Source of the DNA: Yersinia aleksiciae
GTDB lineage: Bacteria; Pseudomonadota; Gammaproteobacteria; Enterobacterales; Enterobacteriaceae
Reading direction: 5' to 3'
Length of the DNA stretch: 64,000 nt
NCBI RefSeq assembly: GCF_001047675.1
Contig: NZ_CP011975.1
Coordinates: forward strand, 1,280,073-1,344,072
Positions within the stretch are counted from its first letter, which is position 1; each line of letters begins with the position of its first letter. The notes beneath the pieces were generated by a model. The model was not told where the DNA came from, ran no database searches, and was given only the letters and a program-made list of their open reading frames with translations. Shown piece after piece: positions 57,897 through 64,000 of the stretch. The translations under genes and the position numbers were made by a program.

Positions 57897-57976
57897 CGGC
57901 TTCAACTGCAATCTGCTTCAACTGCAAGCCGCTTCAACTGCAAGCCGCTTCAACCAAAATTCGCTTCAATCAAAAC
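57897..57976 (+). repeat. 16-bp tandem repeat, five degenerate copies, between sufI and plsC
   Basis: Units CGGCTTCAACTGCAAT, CTGCTTCAACTGCAAG, CCGCTTCAACTGCAAG, CCGCTTCAACCAAAAT and TCGCTTCAATCAAAAC lie head to tail, degrading to the right. The core GCTTCAA is kept in all five. They sit in the leader of sufI or the plsC-sufI spacer. Confidence 0.88.
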
Positions 57977-58028
57977 TGACATCAATCACCACAACCGACG
58001 CACAATAGCTTGCCGCAGCAGTAATAGA

Positions 58029-58769
58029 TTACTTTTCGGTCGCGGTCTGTTGCGCTTCTTGGGCAATTTCTGCGTCGAGTTGCTCAATTTTAGCTAACAT
58101 CAGATTGCGGCAATGTTCGGACAACTCGCGCACACGCTCTTTGCCATAACCCTTGGTATCCACAGGCGGCATGATTTCGACGATGACTTTGCCATTTGAC
58201 CAACGATTTAAGTTGATGTTATTGGTGCTGGAAACACAAATTGGCACAATCGGCACACCCGCAGCAATAGCGGCATGAAAAGCCCCAGTCTTAAATGGCA
58301 GCAAACCACGGCCACGGCTACGAGTGCCTTCTGGGAACATCCAGATAGAGACGTTTCTTTTTTTCACCTGTTCGACGACTTGAGCAATAGTGCCGTGCGC
58401 TTTGGCGCGGTTATCGCGATCAATCAGCAGGTTACCGGTCAGCCAGTATAGCGGGCCAAATAGTGGCACCCATAGCAGGCTCTTTTTACCCACAGTGACC
58501 GTACCGGACTGAACCACGTTCGACATGGTGACCATATCGTAGTTATTTTGATGGTTGGCAATATAAATGCAGGTGCCGTAGTTTGCTGCTTCTTTAGGAA
58601 TGCGTTGCTCAACCGTAATGCCAAACAGCACTGACATCCGACCAAACAGATGGGCGAAGGTCGCGAGATTACGCGGGTTTCGCGGCCTGAATAGGCAATA
58701 AATCGAACCAAACACACACACCAGAACACAATAGAAAACGGCCAGTACCGTGCGCAAAATTAATAGCAT
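58029..58769 (-). CDS. plsC: 1-acyl-sn-glycerol-3-phosphate acyltransferase PlsC
   Basis: 246 residues. The acyltransferase HX4D motif is NHQNNYD; FPEGTRSRG and the later VPIVPICVS complete the family blocks. An N-terminal membrane helix anchors it to the inner membrane, where it makes phosphatidic acid. Synteny parC-plsC-sufI is conserved in enterobacteria. Confidence 0.96.
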   Translation of the reverse strand: MLLILRTVLAVFYCVLVCVFGSIYCLFRPRNPRNLATFAHLFGRMSVLFGITVEQRIPKEAANYGTCIYIANHQNNYDMVTMSNVVQSGTVTVGKKSLLWVPLFGPLYWLTGNLLIDRDNRAKAHGTIAQVVEQVKKRNVSIWMFPEGTRSRGRGLLPFKTGAFHAAIAAGVPIVPICVSSTNNINLNRWSNGKVIVEIMPPVDTKGYGKERVRELSEHCRNLMLAKIEQLDAEIAQEAQQTATEK

Positions 58770-58875
58770 AACACCCTCTTAAACACTGACTCTTAGACAC
58801 CTAATCGACGCTAGTATAACGGCTTAACCACAAAAAACCGCGCTGATTCCTTGCCATAATTATGTTACGCGACAA

Positions 58876-58894
58876 CGCGCGCAAAATGCGCGCG
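58876..58894. terminator. GC-rich hairpin between parC and plsC
   Basis: CGCGCGCA and TGCGCGCG form an 8-bp stem with a 3-nt loop, 55 nt after the parC stop (minus strand). No T-run follows, so it may attenuate or protect the mRNA end rather than terminate fully. Confidence 0.45.
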
Positions 58895-58948
58895 CCATTC
58901 GTTACATTTACGGCGGATGCCTACCTAAAACGCTAACGATGCTGGATA

Positions 58949-61222
58949 TTAAGCTTCGTTATCTGTTGGTATCACTCGTGCTGGTGCATCAATCTCAACC
59001 CGATCAATGCGTTGCAACCCGCGAGGCAGTGGTGAGCCTTTCCGGCCACGTTCAGCGCGGAATTTCTGCAAATCTTCTGGTCGCAAGGTTAACTTACGTT
59101 TACCAAAGTGAAGCGTCACAGATGTTTGAGGCGGTAAGACAAACAGCCATGCCAAACGATCTTCACCCGCTGCAGCTTGCGCGCCAGGGATTGAGACGAT
59201 TTTATTACCCTTACCTTTTGATAACTCAGGTAAATCTGCAACTGGGAACATCAACATGCGTCCAGCGGACGTGATGGATAACAGCATGTCATCCGGCCCA
59301 TAAATCTCTAGTGGCGGCAGAGCCTTGGCATTTTCTGGCAGCGTAATCATCGCTTTGCCAGCACGATTCTTAGCAACCAAATCATTGAAAGTACAGACGA
59401 AGCCGTAGCCCGCATCCGATGCCATTAAGAATTTCTGTTCGTCCGACGCCATCAATACCTGTTCGATGGTCGCGCCCGGTGGCGGCGTCAGTTTGCCAGT
59501 CAGCGGCTCCCCTTGACCACGTGCAGATGGCAGCGTCAGTGGATCTAATGCATAACTGCGGCCAGTGGAGTCAATAAACACCACCGGTTGGTTACTCATG
59601 CCACGTGCTGCCGCACGGAAGCTATCACCCGCTTTATAGCTTAATCCACTCGGGTCGATATCATGGCCTTTCGCACTGCGCACCCACCCCATTTCAGACA
59701 GCACAATGGTCACTGGCTCAGAAGGCACAATGTCATGATCACTCATGGCTTTAGCTTCAGCGCGCTCAGTCAGCGGTGAACGGCGGTCGTCACCATAAGC
59801 TACGGCATCTGCCTGAATCTCTTTTTTGATCATGGTGTTAAGTTTGCGTTCTGATGCCAGCAATGCCTGTAACTGATCGCGCTCTTTGGCTAACTCATCT
59901 TGCTCACCGCGAATCTTTACCTCTTCCAGTTTGGCTAAATGGCGAAGTTTCAGTTCGAGGATCGCTTCAGCCTGCGTTTCAGAAATGGCAAAGTGCTGCA
60001 TCAGCAGCGGTTTTGGCTCATCTTCGGTGCGGATGATATGAATAACTTCATCGATATTCAGGAAGGCAATCAATAAACCTTCCAAAATATGCAGCCGTTT
60101 CAGGACCTTTTCCAGTCGGTAATTCAAGCGGTTACGTACCGTTTGACGGCGGAATACCAACCACTCGGTGAGGATCTCCAGCAGCCCTTTCACTGTCGGG
60201 CGATGATCCAGACCGATCATATTCATGTTGATGCGATAGCTTCTTTCCAGATCCGTGGTGGCGAACAGATGGTTCATCACTTGATCCAGATCGACACGAT
60301 TGGTTCGGGGAACAATCACCAACCGAGTAGGGTTTTCGTGATCAGATTCATCACGTAAATCTTCAACCATCGGCAATTTCTTGGCGCGCATCTGGCTGGC
60401 AATCTGTTCCAGCACCTTGGCACCGGAGACCTGATGCGGTAACGCGGTAATCACCGCGCTGCCATCCTCTTTCTTCCACAATGCCCGCATACGAACAGAA
60501 CCACGGCCATTTTCGTAAATTTTACGAATTTCATTACGCGGGGTAATGATCTCGGCTTCAGTCGGGAAATCAGGCCCTTGCACAAATTCCAGCAACTCTT
60601 CGAGTGAGGTCGCTGGTTTATCGATCAGGGCAATCACTGCCTGAGCAATTTCGCGCACATTATGGGGCGGAATATCGGTTGCCATCCCCACGGCGATCCC
60701 GGTGGTGCCGTTGAGCAGAATATTCGGCAGGCGCGCAGGTAGCATTTTCGGCTCCTGCATGGTGCCATCGAAGTTTGGTACCCAGTCAACCGTGCCTTGG
60801 GCTAACTCACCCAGCAGCACTTCGGCGTATTTGGACAAGCGGGATTCGGTGTAACGCATCGCCGCAAAAGACTTAGGATCATCCGGTGCCCCCCAGTTCC
60901 CTTGCCCATCCACCAGCGGATAGCGGTAAGAAAATGGCTGCGCCATCAGTACCATCGCTTCATAGCAAGCGCTGTCGCCATGAGGATGATATTTACCCAA
61001 TACGTCACCCACGGTACGGGCGGATTTCTTGAATTTAGCGTTATTGCTCAGCCCCAGCTCGGACATCGCGTAGACGATACGCCGTTGTACTGGTTTCAAA
61101 CCATCGCCGATAAATGGCAACGCCCGATCCATGATGACGTACATGGAATAGTTCAGATAGGCGTTTTCAGTAAAGGTGTGCAGCGGTAAGCGCTCTGCAC
61201 CGTCATGAGTCAAATCACTCAT
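58949..61222 (-). CDS. parC: DNA topoisomerase IV subunit A
   Basis: 757 residues. The catalytic Tyr lies in [11 protein letters not shown] (about residue 124) and the quinolone-determining region reads [12 protein letters not shown], with Ser84 and Glu88 at the places of E. coli Ser80 and Glu84, i.e. the susceptible state. C-terminal beta-pinwheel segments follow ([16 protein letters not shown]). It decatenates daughter chromosomes with ParE, whose gene lies 2.3 kb upstream on the same strand. Confidence 0.97.
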   Translation of the reverse strand: MSDLTHDGAERLPLHTFTENAYLNYSMYVIMDRALPFIGDGLKPVQRRIVYAMSELGLSNNAKFKKSARTVGDVLGKYHPHGDSACYEAMVLMAQPFSYRYPLVDGQGNWGAPDDPKSFAAMRYTESRLSKYAEVLLGELAQGTVDWVPNFDGTMQEPKMLPARLPNILLNGTTGIAVGMATDIPPHNVREIAQAVIALIDKPATSLEELLEFVQGPDFPTEAEIITPRNEIRKIYENGRGSVRMRALWKKEDGSAVITALPHQVSGAKVLEQIASQMRAKKLPMVEDLRDESDHENPTRLVIVPRTNRVDLDQVMNHLFATTDLERSYRINMNMIGLDHRPTVKGLLEILTEWLVFRRQTVRNRLNYRLEKVLKRLHILEGLLIAFLNIDEVIHIIRTEDEPKPLLMQHFAISETQAEAILELKLRHLAKLEEVKIRGEQDELAKERDQLQALLASERKLNTMIKKEIQADAVAYGDDRRSPLTERAEAKAMSDHDIVPSEPVTIVLSEMGWVRSAKGHDIDPSGLSYKAGDSFRAAARGMSNQPVVFIDSTGRSYALDPLTLPSARGQGEPLTGKLTPPPGATIEQVLMASDEQKFLMASDAGYGFVCTFNDLVAKNRAGKAMITLPENAKALPPLEIYGPDDMLLSITSAGRMLMFPVADLPELSKGKGNKIVSIPGAQAAAGEDRLAWLFVLPPQTSVTLHFGKRKLTLRPEDLQKFRAERGRKGSPLPRGLQRIDRVEIDAPARVIPTDNEA

Positions 61223-61581
61223 TACTCAAATATCCTCAGACTCTGGAATGGCGATCACTGGGCGTCAGCGGATCGGCACCGCAAGTTTATTGTCGATTTC
61301 TGCCCGCGATAGTACCTCATCTGCGGGGTGACTGTCACAACCCACAGAGAATCTCGATCTTTCCCCCTGAGCAGGACAAATTTCGGCTTTGGTAAAAACA
61401 TAAGAGGTACCAATTATCCTTAATCCATCCCTTTTGTTGCTTATTAAGCAAGAGTGTTGTGCATTATTGCGCATTTTTCTCTGGCGTCGTAACCATTAGC
61501 ATACTCAGTATTCCGGGTTGGCTGTTCTCTTGTGCTATTAGCAAGATGCTATCAGTTCCCCGCTTCACAAGGATTATATCA
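61223..61581. other. Intergenic region between parC and mdaB
   Basis: About 360 bases between divergent genes with no credible ORF (a 69-codon minus-strand frame has no support). It should contain the parC and mdaB promoters; AAGGATTAT before the mdaB ATG is a good ribosome site. Confidence 0.5.
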
Positions 61582-62175
61582 ATGAGTAACATATTAATTA
61601 TTAACGCGATGAAAGAATTTGCGCACTCCAAAGGCGCGCTTAATCTCACTCTCACTAACGTAGCGGCTGAATTTCTGCAAGAAAGTGGTCATCAGGTTAA
61701 AATTACCACAGTTGACCAAGGCTATGATATTGAAAGTGAAATTGAGAATTATCTGTGGGCCGATACCGTTATTTACCAAATGCCAGCCTGGTGGATGGGC
61801 GAACCTTGGATTTTGAAAAAATATATTGATGAAGTCTTTACCTTTGGTCATGGTCGTTTGTATCAAAGTGATGGCCGTACCCGCTCCGATGTCACTAAAG
61901 GTTACGGTTCTGGTGGCTTAATTCAGGGTAAAACTTACATGCTTTCAGTAACCTGGAATGCACCGATTGAAGCCTTTACTGATCCCGCGCAGTTCTTCGA
62001 GGGGGTGGGTGTTGATGGTGTTTATCTGCATTTCCATAAGGCAAACCAATTCCTTGGCATGGAGCCATTGCCAACATTTATGTGTAATGACGTGATGAAG
62101 CAGCCTGATATCGAAGGTGATATTAGCCGCTATCGTCATCATTTAGCCGTGCATTTTAACGGTCAGACCGCTTAA
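61582..62175 (+). CDS. mdaB: NADPH:quinone oxidoreductase MdaB
   Basis: 197 residues of the flavodoxin-like quinone reductase family. The N-terminal flavin site reads SNILIINAMKEFAHSKGALN and the conserved MPAWWMGEPWILKKYIDEVF follows. The chosen ATG has AAGGA 8 nt upstream; the frame opens 41 codons earlier without similarity. It reduces quinones in two-electron steps and pairs with ygiN, 30 nt downstream. Confidence 0.93.
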   Translation: MSNILIINAMKEFAHSKGALNLTLTNVAAEFLQESGHQVKITTVDQGYDIESEIENYLWADTVIYQMPAWWMGEPWILKKYIDEVFTFGHGRLYQSDGRTRSDVTKGYGSGGLIQGKTYMLSVTWNAPIEAFTDPAQFFEGVGVDGVYLHFHKANQFLGMEPLPTFMCNDVMKQPDIEGDISRYRHHLAVHFNGQTA

Positions 62176-62205
62176 TTTCACACCGTAACGCAATTTGGGG
62201 CAGCA

Positions 62206-62511
62206 ATGATTACTGTTTTTGCAGAAATAAAAGTTAAACCGGGACGCCGTGAGGCGGTATTGCAGGCAATTGAAAAACTGTTACCTGCGGTGTTGGCTGA
62301 AGAGGGTTGCAGTGAATACCGACCGATGGTTGATGTGCCAACTCAACTCGACTGGCAGAAAAAATCGCCGGACTCCATCTTTATGCTGGAAAAGTGGCAG
62401 AGCGTTCACTATTTGGAATTACATTTGCAGATAGAACATATGCAGCGGCATCGTGAAATCATCAAAGATGATGTGTTAGATGTAAATATTCACATCCTCG
62501 ATAACGCTTAA
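62206..62511 (+). CDS. ygiN: Quinol monooxygenase YgiN
   Basis: 101 residues with an ABM-type ferredoxin-like fold: VFAEIKVKPGRREAVLQAIE, EEGCSEYRPMVD and MLEKWQSVHYLELHL. It acts on quinols with MdaB in a quinone redox cycle in E. coli. Probably co-transcribed with mdaB. Confidence 0.93.
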   Translation: MITVFAEIKVKPGRREAVLQAIEKLLPAVLAEEGCSEYRPMVDVPTQLDWQKKSPDSIFMLEKWQSVHYLELHLQIEHMQRHREIIKDDVLDVNIHILDNA

Positions 62512-62560
62512 TGCCGCCATTCCCAAAGTCATTGGCGCTACCGCTAACAACGCGGCGGCG

Positions 62561-63484
62561 TCAAGGACGAAGAGGATCCCGCAACCAACGACTCCCCCGC
62601 AACTTAATCTGCTCACTGACGTAATCCAGAAAACAGGTTATCCGCGCGGCAAGTTGCGTATTGCGGTAATAAACGGCGTTGATCGGCTGCCAGGTTTCCA
62701 GAATTTGGTCGGCCATTACCTCAACTAAACGCCCCGCCAGTTGATCCTCTCGGGTCATGAAATCAGATAATTCCACGATCCCTTCGCCCTGTAAGGCCAG
62801 TAAACGCAAGGTTTCGCCACTGGATGCGGCCAAATTGGGAATGATTGATCCACGCCCTGCGGGCAAATGGGGCAATGACCACTGATTCAGAGATTCTGGC
62901 TGAGTAAAGCCCAGCAGACTGTGATTTGCCAACTCATCAATGCTCTGTGGGGTGCCGTGGCGCTGAAGATAATCTGGGCTGGCAAGGATGCGCACTCGGC
63001 TGGCACCCAATAAACGCGCATGGATCGTAGAGTCGCGCAGCGCGCCGATGCGGATCGCAATATCAGTGCGCTGTTCAAGTAAGTCGATATTAAGATCGTC
63101 GGTATTCAGTTCGAGGATAATTTGCGGATAGAGCGCCCGGAAATCGGTGATCATTGGCACAATGACATGCTGCATAAAAGGGGCTGCCGCATTCACCCGT
63201 AACCGCCCCGCCGGTTTCAACCGCCGCAGGGCAATCTGCTCTTCAGCATCATCGACCGCGCCGATAATTTGCCGCGCATGACTAAGAAACAGCTCGCCCT
63301 CTTCGGTCAGTTCCAGCCGCCGAGTGGTGCGGCGCAGTAGCGTAGTCGCCAGCTTTTTCTCCAGCCGACTCAAGGCCCGACTGATACCGGAGGTGGTTTG
63401 GCTACGCTGCTCTGCGGCTGCCGTAATCGAGCCGCAGTCGACTACCGAGGTAAACGCCTGCAACTCTTCTAACGTCACTTTCAT
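62561..63484 (-). CDS. LysR-family transcriptional regulator
   Basis: 307 residues. The N-terminal winged helix is typical (VTLEELQAFTSVVDCGSITA, RSQTTSGISRALSRLEKKLA), followed by a periplasmic-binding-like effector domain (INAVYYRNTQLAARITCFLDY at the C-terminus). It starts only 3 nt after parE in the same direction and so may be read from the parE transcript; it converges on ygiN. Its targets are unknown; mdaB-ygiN, ending next to it, are plausible. Confidence 0.88.
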   Translation of the reverse strand: MKVTLEELQAFTSVVDCGSITAAAEQRSQTTSGISRALSRLEKKLATTLLRRTTRRLELTEEGELFLSHARQIIGAVDDAEEQIALRRLKPAGRLRVNAAAPFMQHVIVPMITDFRALYPQIILELNTDDLNIDLLEQRTDIAIRIGALRDSTIHARLLGASRVRILASPDYLQRHGTPQSIDELANHSLLGFTQPESLNQWSLPHLPAGRGSIIPNLAASSGETLRLLALQGEGIVELSDFMTREDQLAGRLVEVMADQILETWQPINAVYYRNTQLAARITCFLDYVSEQIKLRGSRWLRDPLRP

Positions 63485-63487
63485 CGA

Positions 63488-64000
63488 TCATACCTCGATT
63501 TCAGCGGTATCCCCTTTCTCTTGCAGCCAATTGCGGCGATCTTCGGAACGCTTCTTCGCCAGCAACATATCCATCATTGCCATCGTCTTATCAATATCAT
63601 CATCGCCAATGGTCAATTGGACCAAACGACGGGTATTGGGATCGAGGGTGGTTTCACGTAACTGCAACGGGTTCATTTCACCCAAGCCTTTGAAACGCTG
63701 AACGTTAGGTTTGCCCCGTTTACGTTTTAGTTGTTCCAGTACACCGGCTTTCTCTTCTTCATCCAATGCGTAGAACACTTCTTTACCCAAATCGATGCGA
63801 TAGAGCGGCGGCATCGCCACATAAACGTGGCCATTGCGCACCAATGCCCGGAAGTGGCGTACAAACAGCGCACAAAGCAAGGTGGCGATATGCAAACCAT
63901 CGGAGTCCGCATCCGCGAGGATACAAATTTTACCGTAACGGAGTTGGCTCAAGTCTTCGCTGTCGGGATCAATACCGATCGCCACTGAGATATCGTGCAC
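63488..64000 (-). CDS. parE: DNA topoisomerase IV subunit B, C-terminal part (truncated by window edge)
   Basis: The last 170 codons are visible. The TOPRIM metal motif ADADSDG and the family block VQRFKGLGEMNPLQLRETTLD identify a GyrB/ParE subunit, and the short C-terminus without the GyrB insert together with the parC/mdaB/ygiN context points to ParE. The 5' end lies beyond position 64000. Confidence 0.95.
   Translation of the reverse strand: MHDISVAIGIDPDSEDLSQLRYGKICILADADSDGLHIATLLCALFVRHFRALVRNGHVYVAMPPLYRIDLGKEVFYALDEEEKAGVLEQLKRKRGKPNVQRFKGLGEMNPLQLRETTLDPNTRRLVQLTIGDDDIDKTMAMMDMLLAKKRSEDRRNWLQEKGDTAEIEV

Noticed and set aside
61265..61474. 69-codon minus-strand ORF between mdaB and parC
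   Set aside because: No coding features and no ribosome site; it occupies the expected promoter region.

Overview
The window looks like chromosomal DNA of a Yersinia species, most likely of the Y. enterocolitica group. The gene order metC-yghB-yqhC-yqhD-dkgA-ygiQ-sufI-plsC-parC-mdaB-ygiN-parE is enterobacterial core. The combination with a second (Flag-2, lateral-type) flagellar cluster, a fepB/fepDGC/fes ferri-enterobactin set and a tad pilus island is one known from Y. enterocolitica. The species assignment is inference.

Layout. (1) 1-13321: two divergent halves of a Flag-2 type flagellar cluster. On the minus strand are a sigma54 activator (lafK) and lfiEFGHIJ (basal body, switch and export ATPase). 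On the plus strand are lfiMNPQR-lfhBA (C-ring and export gate). Hook, filament and stator genes must lie outside the window. (2) 13356-16187: a secreted LprI-domain protein and a chemoreceptor. (3) 16957-26489: a Fur-regulated ferric-enterobactin uptake set (fepB, fepDGC, divergent fes), with a large autotransporter lying between fepB and fepD. No fepA and no ent biosynthesis genes are present here. (4) 26666-33647: a copper/silver efflux operon (a small Cys/His/Met-rich secreted protein, cusF, a cusC-like gene, cusB fused to a CusF domain, cusA). (5) 33648-45672: a strongly AT-rich tad/flp tight-adherence pilus island, headed by a membrane-anchored winged-helix regulator. (6) 45720-64000: core genes, namely exbBD with a near-perfect Fur box, metC, yghB, yqhC/yqhD/dkgA, ygiQ, sufI, plsC, parC, mdaB, ygiN, a LysR regulator, and the 3' end of parE cut by the window edge.

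How it fits together. Iron uptake is the most coherent theme. Fur-box-like sites precede fepB, fepDGC, fes and exbBD, so binding protein, permease, esterase and TonB energiser should respond together. Surface structures (Flag-2 flagellum, autotransporter, Tad pilus) cluster as accessory blocks between core genes.

No wholly new multi-gene system could be demonstrated. The best leads are: a 0.6-kb non-coding element with imperfect terminal inverted repeats and strong internal hairpins between ygiQ and sufI; pentapeptide tandem repeats inside the LfiP signal peptide; a Flp prepilin whose cleavage motif is one residue short, followed by a perfect hairpin over the first possible tadV start; a TadZ with an altered Walker A; duplicated CusF modules; and two short tandem-repeat arrays in core intergenic DNA.
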